Shown: piece after piece, positions 53,794 to 64,000 of the stretch
Layout: every line of letters begins with the position of its first letter
Numbering within the stretch: position 1 is the stretch's first letter
Origin: Syncephalis plumigaleata
Taxonomy: Eukaryota; Zoopagomycota; Zoopagomycetes; Zoopagales; Piptocephalidaceae
Reading direction: 5' to 3'
Length of the DNA: 64,000 bases
Assembly: GCA_025201365.1 (NCBI GenBank)
Contig: JAIXMF010000004.1
Location: forward strand, 682,001-746,000
Made by a program: the position numbers and the translations under genes
Notes under the pieces: model-generated
Told to the model about the DNA's origin: nothing
The model's database searches: none
What the model saw: the letters and a program-made list of their open reading frames with translations, nothing else

Positions 53794-55171
53794 TTACTGT
53801 AAAGATATCCAGCTGGTCAGACATCGTGCACGCTCTGCCACTTGTGCGGCTGTAGGTCGTTGCACTGGATTAACATCGAGCATTTGCTTGAGTAGCAATC
53901 CAGCCTCGGGTGTCAGATTGAATTCACGGCAAAGGTTGACCTTTCCCGCTAGAAAGGCAAGGAATACCGGATCGCTGGATAGACTGGCTCGTCGCCATGG
54001 TAAACGACCCGAAAGCATAAATAGAATGGTTATGGCTAGTGACCATACGTCCGCTTTAGCGGTATCCACCAAACGCCATGGATCATGTTCGCTGGTGCGT
54101 TCGCCATTGGCACAGATTTCCGGTGCCATATAACCATCGGTGCCGATAAATCGCTGACAATGTAACGCGGCTTTATCGGCAAATCCGAAATCCGTAAATA
54201 ATGGCAGCCCATTGGCATTAAGTAGTAGGTTATCGGGTTTAATATCTCGATGATAGATGCCTTTAGCGTGGCATTTGGCCAGTGTATCGGCTAGATTTGA
54301 AATCCACAGCGCGATGGTATGGTCGCGTTGTTGCTGATTGGCAAACAATCGTGTTGATTCGTTGCTGAAAATACGCTGTGTACAATGACGTAGATCGCCA
54401 TCGAGATAGTAGGGAAGAACGAGACAGGCACCCTGTGCCACCTGTCCATAATCGATAATTGGCACGATACCGGCATTGTCGACACTCGCCTGAAGGTGTA
54501 TTTCAATTTCTCGGTAGGCATCCCCCACATTTGGTATGTATTTGATGATGACGAACTGATCGTCGTTATAAGCGGGATCGTTATACGATTCGTAAAAGGG
54601 CGTTAGCGTGTACTCTTCCGTTACTTCATCTAGGGATAATGTGCCGACGGATTTAGCCACGAATATCCACGAGTTATGCGTGTGCTTGAGTAGGCTGTCC
54701 ATACAATACGCATACATATTAATCGGCAATAGCTTGGAGTGTCGTAGTGCCTCCATGGGATCAGTTGTAAATTCGATGCAACAAGACTGTGGAACGTATT
54801 CGTAGTAGCAAGCGGTGGGTTCCATTGGATGAGCTAATACGTGCAGATAAGGCTAGGTTAGCTAATGTGTTCTCATATTATGGCGTATGTTTGTATCATT
54901 CCTTACCTGATTGGCTATCGTACGAATGACATGATACCGAGGTGCTGGATTCTATTATAGCGTAATATCAAGAGTTGTACATTATAGCACGATTAGCATT
55001 ACTGATACTGATACTGATTGATATATATACATGTAGTATACAATACTTACCACAAGGAGGAGAAGGTGGATACGTAAAATGACGAGTATCCTTCTCATTC
55101 GTTACGGTAGTCGATACCGAATGACACGTATCAGTGTCAATGGGAGAGGGAAGATATGGATATTGAGGCAT
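53794..55171 (-). CDS. Serine/threonine protein kinase
   Basis: Exons 55171-55051, 54951-54907 and 54833-53794 join in phase to 401 residues (start MPQYPYLPSPIDTDTCHS). The N-terminal 60 residues are Ser/Thr-rich. The kinase domain shows a VAIK-like lysine (FVIIKYIPN), an alphaC region (YREIEIHLQASVDNAGI), hinge LVLPYYLDGDL, catalytic loop YHRDIKPDNLLLNANG, DFG (FTDFGFADKAAL), activation segment GTDGYMAPEICANGE, and subdomain IX WSLAITILFMLSGRLPW. It ends with PVQRPTAAQVAERARCL. All catalytic residues are present; the glycine-rich loop is poorly defined. The APE and RD motifs indicate an active Ser/Thr kinase. I cannot assign a subfamily; a fungal-specific kinase is likely. The gene is convergent with the MAD3-like gene but is not its kinase domain. 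Confidence 0.88.
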
Positions 55172-56530
55172 GATGTTGAAACTCTAATGACGTGTAGCGT
55201 GCACAATGGCCAAGTCAGAAATAAAGGAAAAGGTGAATGGATGATCTATTAATTTGAAATTGTAGTGCGTGTGGTGTGTATAGCAAATTGAATTGAATAA
55301 ACGAAGAATGAGATGACAGATACGCGCAAATGGATGATGATGTAGAAGAAGAAGAAGAAGAATAGAAATGGAGAGTAGTAGTAGTAGTGGTAATAGAAGA
55401 ATGATATGTGGCTTAATAATGACTTTCTTTCTTTCTCTCTTGGTATAATAGCCAAGAGCGACTATGTAATAATGATGGACGATGATATAATAGGGTATAG
55501 CCAAGTAATCATCACCTATCCATATCGTTTATTTTATAGTATTTTGCAAAGAAAACGACGTGTTTCATGAACCAAACAAATATGCGACCCACGGGGCTGG
55601 ATTTTTTATCAATAAGCATCACTGATTTCACCGCAGAATACACACTTTCTTTTGTGGCGTGTTTAGGAAAAGATTACAGTCCCGTATACTGGACAAGGCC
55701 AGGTATACGTTTGACACAGTTACTTCATCAGGCCTAGACATGTAACATCATACCATGCGTCATTAAAACTAACTCTATATCGGCATCATTCCGAATGAAT
55801 CGTTATAGTGATGATGATGATGATGATGATGATGATAATGACAATGATGATGATGATGATATGAACAAGTTCTACTAATTAGATCTATTACTATATTGAT
55901 TCAATTGAACCGGGAACATTATCGATGCAGATCCAATGAAGTGTGTACATCAGGTGCATGACGCAGTACTAGACCGATCTAGTTCTTTTGTCAAAGGAGG
56001 CACACACACGCACATAGGAGCAATGCAGGCACAATTACAAATGTATGAATGAATGGCAAGCCTATCGTTGACTAGACTTACTCCTTCTTCCACTCTAGTA
56101 AAATGCAAACACACACACAACATGTGCACATCGTAACAAGAATTCAAGGTCAAGTGGAAAATTCGACGAAAGGTCAACAACACAACTGATGGGCCAGTCG
56201 CCTTGCACAGCTCGATATTTGTTTGAATTAGTCCAGATTGATTCAAGAGTATCTCGTGGTAGGACGATACTTCAGCCAAGGTAGGGAGCAACCATCAGGG
56301 AGAAACAAGAATGATTGCGTCTATGAGTCGAGCTGTCCTATGTTTTGTGTGTGTGTGTTAATAATACAGGATGTGTTTGAAGAATGACCATGAAGGGGAG
56401 AGTGAGCGAGTGTGTGTGTATGAGGATTAATCATGATGTGAGGAAAATCGGCATATAATTGGTGCCCCTCATTTTATCATACAATAGACGTTTTATTGTT
56501 TTTTCTTGTTTTTCCATAAGTGCGTGCATT
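55172..56530. other. Divergent interval between kinase and POP1
   Basis: Contains GAA and TAG trinucleotide runs (55345-55390), a GAT microsatellite (about 55811-55860) and CACA runs (56005-56015, 56110-56120). A 56-codon plus-strand ORF at 55567-55737 (contains LDFLSISITDFTAEYTL) has a normal composition but no recognised family; it could be an orphan exon. Otherwise promoter regions of both divergent genes. Confidence 0.45.
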
Positions 56531-59500
56531 ATGGAGAGCGGTACAGATCGACGTGGCGGCACTAATCACAATGCGATTCGTGGTTATCAAACCAGTAAAC
56601 GGACTACGGAAGGCAGTGGTAGCGGCGGTAGTAGTACTAGTCAGGGTCAAATTACTGGTTTAAAGAAACAGAAAAAGAAACATGGTTAGATACTCTATGA
56701 ACTCACGTTATCAATCAATGATACAATCGCTGATACTTTACTACAGCATATACCGCAATGCAGCGTATAGTACCACCCACTAGAGAAGAGTTAGGTATGC
56801 TGTTTGTATAGTCATGTTATAGCATATGCTAATTAATGTCATACATATTTATGCATCCGAATTATAGGTAAAGGTGATAACTCGGAACGTGCTATGACAG
56901 TAGAGAATTTTACCGAAGTACGTTAACTATTCTTAAATAATAACAATAATCGTCATCGGATTAATACTTTTTGTTTCACGGCGAAATAGGTGCGTGCCTT
57001 TGAAATCAATGCTATGCAAAATGCTATGCGAAATGCAATGTAAGTGAATGTAGTATCCGGTTTGTTGAAGTATCATGCTGAGACTAGGTTAATAATCGAC
57101 CATTATCCCCGTACACACATGTACACATACAATAGGCTAAGCGGGAATAAGCGTGTGTTTCAAACAATGCCGCGACACTTACGAAGACGAGCGGCCAGTC
57201 ATCAACCAAAACGATTACCAGTAAGCGTGCGTACAAGGGCGTTACGCGAGGTAAGTAGCATCTCTATTGAAATGTTTAGCAATAATAATACAAACATGTA
57301 CTAGATGGAGAATCCATCAATTGCCATTGGTATAGGCAAACATGAACATCGACGAAAACGTAGACGTCCTGCAGCAATTATCAAAGAGTATGAGCGACGT
57401 CAAGGTAAATTGCACATATATCAATATAGCAATATAGCAATATATATATTAATATCTATATATTGATGATGGAATTAGAAAAGAAACGCTGGCTAGAAAC
57501 ACATATATGGCATGCTAAACGTATGAAAATGACCGATCAATGGGGATATCGACTGGTAAATGTGAATGTATATACATGATACATCTATGTACTGATATGT
57601 ACATTTATAATATGATCTATTAGGCGGTAACACCGAATGATAAGGGTCAACGCGCAGCCTATCGAGCAGGTGCTCATATGACAATGATGCACGATGCATC
57701 CTATACTGGATGTTTGGAATTGGAAGGACCACAATCATTGCTTAGAAAGATACTAGACGGCGTATGTACATCATCGATGGCAGGCCCATCTAGTGCACGG
57801 TAATTAACAAGTGAATCACTACTACTATTAGTATTATTAGTATTAACATACATTCGATAGATTTATAGCAGGTTCACGTCAATGTACATGCACTATTCAT
57901 GAATTCAATACTTATCCACAACGAGTCATTGCACCTGTTATGGTAGTATGGCAACCAGTAGAGGATACACCAACAGATGCCGTAATACGACGTGTATGGT
58001 TGTGGATTCATCCAGCGGCATTTGATCAAGTAGAACAATTGTTTATAAAGCTAAAATCGGAATCAGTCGATAGGAGCAGTACACTGCCTCAACTAGAATC
58101 GTTGATTATACGTGATCTTCGATCTGAATTATTAGTATTTGACTTTATAGGGCCACGTACCCATCATTACCTGTCAAAAGTTCTAGATGTTTGTCAAGAT
58201 GATCAGACTAGCACATCAACTGCGACTACTCTTTGGCGTACACTTACTTCACTACGTACAACGCAATCATTGCCACCGGGTGTCATCATTGGCTTAACGG
58301 TGAATGATCCACGTTTAAGGTAAATAGACTTGTTTATGTATATACTAGTAACTATACGAAATAATAATATATTCCATTAGATTTCCATATCAATCTACAC
58401 TTACAGAAGGAGAGATAGATGATACGTCATTGTCTACGGTACTAGTACAATGGCCTGAACATGTGGCAACTAGCACAATATGGAATGTAGAAACACGTCA
58501 AATGCTTGTTGATACTATGTTACCTGAGAAGAATCTACATCAACGACGTTCAATGGTAATCATTAGGATAATATCGGGCAATATTGATCTATGTGTCTAA
58601 TCTATTTATCTAGAAACTTGTACCTGGTCAACCATTAACGCCAACACCCTCAGATGCTCGTATCCCCATTCTATTAGTACATCGTGGTGGAAGTCAGTCA
58701 TCCACACCGTCAACCCAGATAGGACGTGAACTAGTCAACGGATGGCGTATCATTCTACCAAAAGGTTGGGGTAATGCATTCTGGAAGTCATTTGTATTTG
58801 CTGGTATACGTGTTGGTGGTAAGTAATGAGCTACTCTAGTACGCTTTGATGTAATAAACATAATCATTGACTTTAATCATTCTAATAATAGGATTACAAG
58901 AGCAGCATACCATGCACTTGGAGGCAGGATTACCATGTTTCCCCTATGATTATCCGGGAACACTGGCCTATCAACAATGGTCGCAAGAAGAAGCTGCTAC
59001 GGCACGGGAACATTACGAGAAACGACCGCCTGCTAAACGACCCAACTATACGAAATTCCTAGTGGAACATCCATTTGATCCGCCATTCTCCACGTTAACT
59101 ACAAACGCCGTTACATCAGCAACGAATGTGACAAACCAACAAGTGCCTTTCTGTTTTATGCTACCTCGAACTACGATGAAACAATGGCTGACCAAGGCCC
59201 CGACAATGCGATCTAGTCACGGCAATAAGGATACGCATAATGAATTAGATACAAATACTGAAACGAACATGAATCAGTTAGATTCACTTTATCATGATAT
59301 CTCGACAATACCCCTTGCACGAGTGCAACTGCACATGTTGACACGAGGGGTAGTGCATAGAAATGCCATTATCTATGGATTTGATGTAGCGACACTTGTG
59401 CAACAATTACCCAACACTACCGCTGGATCATCTATTAACTGGCACAAGTTGAGTGCATCCCTTGATATCGATGGAGTAAGTGTGACAATATTTACTATTA

Positions 59501-59835
59501 CTAGTAGTAATTGTAACTAATCTAATTGATATAGGAACGATTCTGTACAACCTATCAAGATCGTGTACTTGGCTATGTAACGACAGGACAATTGGTATTC
59601 AGTCAGGGTAAAGGATCGGCCATTGGTAGTTGTTCAGCTCATCGATTACTATCGCATTGGATTCAATTACGCAAGTAAGTAGATGATAATAATGATGATG
59701 ATGATTATCATTATACTATTCAAAATACGATATTAACCACGTTTATATAGGCAACAATCTAATATGATTGTAGTTTTAGTAAGGGAACCACATAGTTTTA
59801 CATGTCGACTAGCACAATTAGAATTGATTGATTGA
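56531..59835 (+). CDS. POP1: RNase P / RNase MRP protein subunit POP1
   Basis: Starts at ATG 56531 (MESGTDRRGGTNHNAIRGYQ) and ends TGA 59833-59835, with about a dozen introns. Family landmarks: SGNKRVFQTMPRHLRRRAAS and HQPKRLPVSVRTRA (the POP1 N-terminal basic domain), KKRWLETHIWHAKRMKM and WGYRLAVTPNDKG, then RVWLWIHPAAFDQVEQLF. The central domain follows, and GWRIILPKGWGNAFWKSFVF with AGIRVGGLQEQ and CFPYDYPGTLAY (the POPLD region). It ends in a C-terminal domain closing IVVLVREPHSFTCRLAQLE. POP1 is the largest protein of nuclear RNase P and MRP, scaffolding the RNA for tRNA 5' maturation and rRNA processing. Complete by comparison with human POP1 order, somewhat shorter. Confidence 0.95.
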
Positions 59836-59905
59836 TCATAGTAGTACTAGCTACATCCTTTATATATATAATATATATTTATTAAAATAATAATGATGAT
59901 CCTAT

Positions 59906-60687
59906 TTATACGGATACTTTTTCCGATTCAATATTTTGACGTATCTTCAAATGACTCATTTCCGCTACGAGTGCTTGTTCCCAATCAGTTTCTGACATGT
60001 TTTGTGCTTTCATCACTCGTTGGCGTAGTTTCTCAGTACGTGCAATAGCATGTTCTTGTTTTACAGATTTCTTTGCTGTTGTTGCCGTTGCTGTTGCTGT
60101 GTCTTCAACCTTTTCACTTTCCGCTAGAATACGACGACCTGCCTCCGCTTTGAGTAGTGTACGATAACGAAAGTCCGCGTTACCACACGCGCCCACCAAC
60201 TCAATGTAAGCCATGGGTGCATGATCTCCTTGACGGAATCCTGCCTTTAATACGCGTGTATAACCACCAGGTCGCTCTTTAAACAACGTGGCCAGTTTCT
60301 TTAGTTGCGGTATTGTAATATCATGTTCCTGTAAAAGAGAAAAAGAAAGAGGAATAATTAATATTTGAACACTAGCTCATTCTACTCATATGTGCGTACT
60401 ACTTACTCGCAAATAAGCACGCGCTTGATTGAAGGCATGTGGCGTATCGCGTTTACCCAATGTTACCATCTAATGGAATACGATAGGAAAAGACACGAGA
60501 TTAGCGTTGAATCAGTATAGATAGGATTGTTTATTACATGATCCGCAATAGGTCGCAATTCCTTTGCCTTGGGCAATGTCGTCCTAATACGTCCATAACG
60601 AATCAGTGATGTCGTCAAATTACGCAGCATATGCTGTCGATGACTACTGGTTCGATTAAAACGACGATAATGTTTGCCGTGATGCAT
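59906..60687 (-). CDS. MRPL17: Mitochondrial large-subunit ribosomal protein bL17m
   Basis: Starts at ATG 60687 with [20 protein letters not shown] and [20 protein letters not shown], the bL17 signature (R.S..R....RN..T.L..H..I.TT...AKE). Then [19 protein letters not shown], and the terminal exon [20 protein letters not shown] completes the ~110-residue L17 domain. A C-terminal Ala/Thr and Lys-rich extension of about 70 residues (residues after GRRILAES) is typical of fungal mitochondrial versions. bL17m lines the polypeptide exit tunnel. Two introns. There is no obvious cleavable presequence, as is usual for this protein. It converges on POP1 with 70 bp between stop codons. Confidence 0.93.
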
Positions 60688-62561
60688 AATCGTAAGTAAA
60701 GTGAAAAAGTAAAGTGAAAAAAGTAAGGGAATCTACAGTTTACAACAACGTAGTCTACTTTATTTTGTTTATGCCTCTCTCTCTCTCTCTCGTTCTCTTT
60801 TCTTTCTTAGTTCTATCTGTTAAACTATCTCATGCTTTATACGTTATATCTAATGGCGATATAGCATTTATCGTCTATTGGTACTCTTCAACACACGACT
60901 CATCAGAGTGTGCCTTCATAAGCTAATATGGATTGATGCGTGTGGATGGTGTAAGTTCTGTATAAGAAGAAGACGAATAAGGAGTAACCAAGTGATGATG
61001 CACCAATCACGACGCGTCTTTCCTCTCTCTTTCCTCTCTCTTTCCTCTCTCGTTTACTTGCTCACTTGCTCACTTGCTCACTTGTTTGTACATGGTGTGT
61101 GTGTGAGGGAGAGAACATAGAAAGTGGCAACAGGTATATAATAAAGACTATTACTACAATAATGACCGGTATTAATATCGATAATAGTATATTGCTTTCT
61201 TTACTCTTTTATTCGTCATTCCTAGTATAAATATACGAATTACTCTTGTTTAAACCACGTAGTAGTACTCTAGTAAGAATAGAGCTAGAGTCATTCTATA
61301 GTGAATAATATATTCTTTCTCTCTTCCTTTCTTTCTTCCTCTGTGTGGTTGGTTAGTTGGTTATCACAGTCCTTTTCATAGTCGGTTGGATTCGTGTTAT
61401 CTGCGCAACCTCGTCTTTTTCTTTCCTTCGTCCACATTATTACATTTTGCGTTTTTGCTTTCTATATATTTTGCTTTGGATATAATAGTAGTAGCAATAG
61501 TAGTATCAGTTGTTACTTGGTGTCTCTAGTAGTAGTATCAGTTGTTACTTGGTGTCTCTAGTAGTAGTAGTAGTAACAGCATTCGTATAGGTTTATTCTT
61601 CTACTTGCTAGCTGTGCAATACCTCGTTCTTGTTCCTACTATTCGCGCATTGTTGCTCTCTCTTGTGATTGCTTTACCGCGCTCGTCAACACTATCTATA
61701 CTGTACTTCACTCACGCATAATAGAACCTACGCATAGCAGTACTGACACTAGCACGTATCAACCTATTTATTAACCGAGTTATAGGCAATACGTGTGGAT
61801 AATCGTGGTTTCACGTCTCTCTTCTTGAACTGCATTGCAAGTGTGTGCGTTTGTTTGTGTGCGTTTGTGTGTGTGCGTTTGTGTGTGTGTAGGCAGTGGC
61901 CTTTTTTACTACCAACCTCTCTCTCTCACTTCTCTCTCACTTCACTTCTCTCTGCTTGCCACTTCTCTTTTCACGGCAAAGCTTGTTCTTCTTTTCATGC
62001 TTTTCTACTGATTTTTTGCTTCAATCTCTTAGTCTTATACGTTACTCTTCTTTCAATACTATCATTATTACTATTTTATTACTATCATATTACTATCATA
62101 TTACTATTATTATCATTATCATTATTGCCACTACTATTTTATATAAGCCAGTTTCCTTGGTCGTGAATATCGTATAGAATATTATCTGACGAACTCATAC
62201 TCTTCTACTGCTTGCCTGCTACTTGTTTGCTTGTTACATTTCTGTTTTTCAGTTATCTTTTCTTGTCTTTTGCCATATCTTCTCATTCCGTGTCTATCAA
62301 GCAGCTAAACACCATTACTGTGACTATTACGAGGTTCCTACTATCTCTCCTATACGTATTCTTCAAGGTAGGTCTATCACTATATATACGCAAGGGTGGT
62401 GGCCGTTATTCTTATAACACTTCCTATTTGCTCGATTATGTTTGTATGCCTATGCCTATTGTATTGATAGTGAAAGTCACAATCGACTGTATGCTAACCA
62501 GTTTGTTTGTTATTTGTAAACTTTATGTTTAGACGACCAATCCTTTGACATTCCAGTCACT
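60688..62561. other. Long pyrimidine-rich upstream interval of the PHD-finger gene
   Basis: 1.9 kb without a supported gene. TTTCCTCTCTC repeats (about 61018-61050), CACTTGCT repeats (61060-61085), a duplicated 32-bp unit (61501-61564), GTGTGTTTGT runs (61840-61890) and TTA/TCA trinucleotide runs (62060-62130) dominate. A long pyrimidine-rich region ahead of a regulatory gene suggests promoter and possible 5' UTR introns. ORFs here are compositional artefacts. Confidence 0.5.
61501..61564. repeat. Tandem duplication of a 32-bp unit
   Basis: TAGTATCAGTTGTTACTTGG and the following 12 bases occur twice in direct succession without mismatch (61501-61532, 61533-61564). A simple recent duplication. 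Confidence 0.9.
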
Positions 62562-64000
62562 ATGTGTAAGTTGTCCCACTGAGTATGTCAGACACGCGTT
62601 TTATTCGCTTACTAACGTGGAATATTGTGTTCAATTAGCATTAACAGCAACACGTAGACGCAACCGTAACACTTCCGGTAGTGGTTCCAGTTCACGTCGA
62701 TCAACGTCCAACCATAACAATGATACAAGTAAATCGACCGTAGAACCTGACCGACCCGAAGGCGACAGTGACAGCGATGTGATTAATTGCGTTTGCGGAG
62801 ATGATTGTAAGTGCCAAAGCAAAGCAACAAAATGATGATTTCCTTTTTTTCCCTATACTCGGTCGAGAAATCTACCTTACCATTTAGTTTGCAATTGTAC
62901 TGCTTCCAATCCCTCCCTATTAACTCTTTTCTCTTCTTACTTTATTGTAATAGTATACGACGGCACATTGATGATACAGTGTGATCGTTGTTATTGCTGG
63001 CAACACGGTATTTGTGTCGGTATCAAATCACAAGAAGCGTGTCCTGACTTTTATCTTTGTACGGAGTGTCAAGATCAAGAGCTTGTTACACTGGCCACTA
63101 GCATGCCACAGTCTCAACGATCGGGTACACGGTAAGTTGAATGTTAACACTATATCCTATTGTCGTATCTCTTACCATATAGTCTAATTACTCATTTATA
63201 GATCACGTCGACCAAGTGGTGGAAATCAGAATGAAGACGCTACATCGTCATCGTCATCTGTGTCACCATCAGTAAATGAGACCAGTCATACAAATGGCAG
63301 TCGAGGCAATAATGGCAACAATGCTACTACTGCTAATGGTGCCACTAGTAATTCTACATCAAATGGTACATCTAGCGGAAATGGACGTTCTCGTCGATCT
63401 CGTGAACCGGAATCTCAATCATCGAAGCGTAACAATTCCCACTCAACCAATGGAAGATCCCGACGTCAACGATCCTCAGATGATGAACCGGCTAGTCGAC
63501 GTGATGTAGAAACAGCATCTGCTGCTATCAGCACTAGTAGTACTAATGCTGCTACTACTACTACTGCTACCAAGTCAGATGAAATAACATCGACGACAAC
63601 CAGTAGACGTAAGCGTAAAACTGACATTTCAGATGATGGTGACGATCTAGATGATACGAGCATGGATGAAACGAGTAAGTGAAAGCAATAATTCATTAAT
63701 ATACACGTATTAATATATATTTATTTGATTACTACGAGTATAGATCAACAACGACCAAAGAAAAAAGTCAATTCTGATCAATCGGGCGATGATGTCAAGG
63801 TTAAGCCATCATCAACTGGTTCGATAAACAACAAGAATGACTTTGACATGGATGTTGACACTTCTCCTGAATATACACCCGCACCAACTAATGACGCTAA
63901 TGCCTCACAAGCAGATAGCTGCAATGACTCACCGGATACATCTGTCACGGCAAGTAACGCTCATTTGTCCACGCCTAAACGTGCTCGTCGCAATCAACGA
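62562..64000 (+). CDS. PHD-finger chromatin protein, 5' part (runs off the window end)
   Basis: The first coding exon is four bases (ATG at 62562, donor at 62566). The second begins 62639 and reads MSLTATRRRNRNTSGSGSSS. After an acidic linker comes a PHD finger split by an intron: VINCVCGDDLYDGTLMIQCD, RCYCWQHGICVGIKS, DFYLCTECQDQ, giving C-x-C, C-x2-C, W-x-H and C-x2-C. The Trp-x-His and the Cys after CVCGDD fit H3K4me3-type readers such as Cti6, Set3 or MLL5. Then a long low-complexity Ser/Asn/Thr/Arg-rich region with nuclear-localisation-like RKRKTD, PKKKV and PKRARR. The protein continues beyond 64000, so a SET or TFIIS-like domain downstream cannot be excluded. Intron sites near 62806, 63133 and 63673 are GT-AG. 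Confidence 0.85.

Noticed and set aside
53794-55171. Kinase gene as the missing kinase domain of a BUB1 protein
   Set aside because: It is on the opposite strand with its own start and N-terminal exons and is convergent with the MAD3-like gene.

Overview
The window is nuclear DNA from an intron-rich, gene-dense eukaryote. Most introns are 45-100 bp with GTAAGT-type donors, and neighbouring genes often lie within 25-150 bp of each other. The host genes are opisthokont. Three things point to an early-diverging fungus or close relative: a 7TM receptor fused to an RGS domain, a secreted GPI-anchored Cys-rich protein, and a PD-(D/E)XK-like protein of the kind I associate with Mucoromycota. The species and phylum cannot be fixed from sequence alone.

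Layout. 1-10.4 kb: a partial ORF, a mitochondrial pyrimidine-nucleotide carrier, UTP21, a signal-peptide 7TM protein and a GPI-anchored protein. 11-21.3 kb: a tiny membrane protein, a large unrecognised helical protein, the divergent pair RPL21/RPS9, SLU7 and RAC1. 21.3-29.2 kb: a low-complexity desert, then a TA-flanked transposon with 26-bp inverted termini (23359-29228). Its only recognisable gene is a Fanzor (eukaryotic TnpB-like RNA-guided nuclease). One Fanzor intron holds a second TA-flanked element, a 1.63-kb near-perfect palindrome. 29.3-43.3 kb: an RRM nucleolar protein, CENP-T, SF3B5, ALG10, a paralogue of the 7TM protein, an unknown membrane-anchored protein, RPE, an RGS receptor and LSM5. 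43.4-50 kb: an accessory region with two fragments of a mitochondrial-type isoleucyl-tRNA synthetase gene, a PD-(D/E)XK-like ORF, tandem repeats, two tandem copies of a covarying structured sequence, and an inverted copy of part of the Fanzor element's left arm. 50.6-64 kb: a MAD3/BubR1-type checkpoint gene, a protein kinase, POP1, MRPL17 and the 5' part of a PHD-finger gene.

The host genes are mostly conserved housekeeping functions: ribosome and rRNA processing (RPL21, RPS9, UTP21, POP1, MRPL17, RRM protein), splicing (SLU7, SF3B5, LSM5), kinetochore and checkpoint (CENP-T, MAD3), signalling (RAC1, RGS receptor, kinase), and metabolism or glycosylation (RPE, ALG10, nucleotide carrier). No operon logic is expected. 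The most notable content is the Fanzor transposon, whose reading frame looks intact once the interrupted intron is removed, and the structured tandem repeat at 46992-47361. In that repeat a 12-bp helix is kept in both copies although its sequence differs completely between them.

No rRNA, tRNA, CRISPR array, LTR element or virus-like element was recognised. Exon boundaries come from reading GT-AG sites and frame continuity by eye. Where exact exons are given, I checked the phases.
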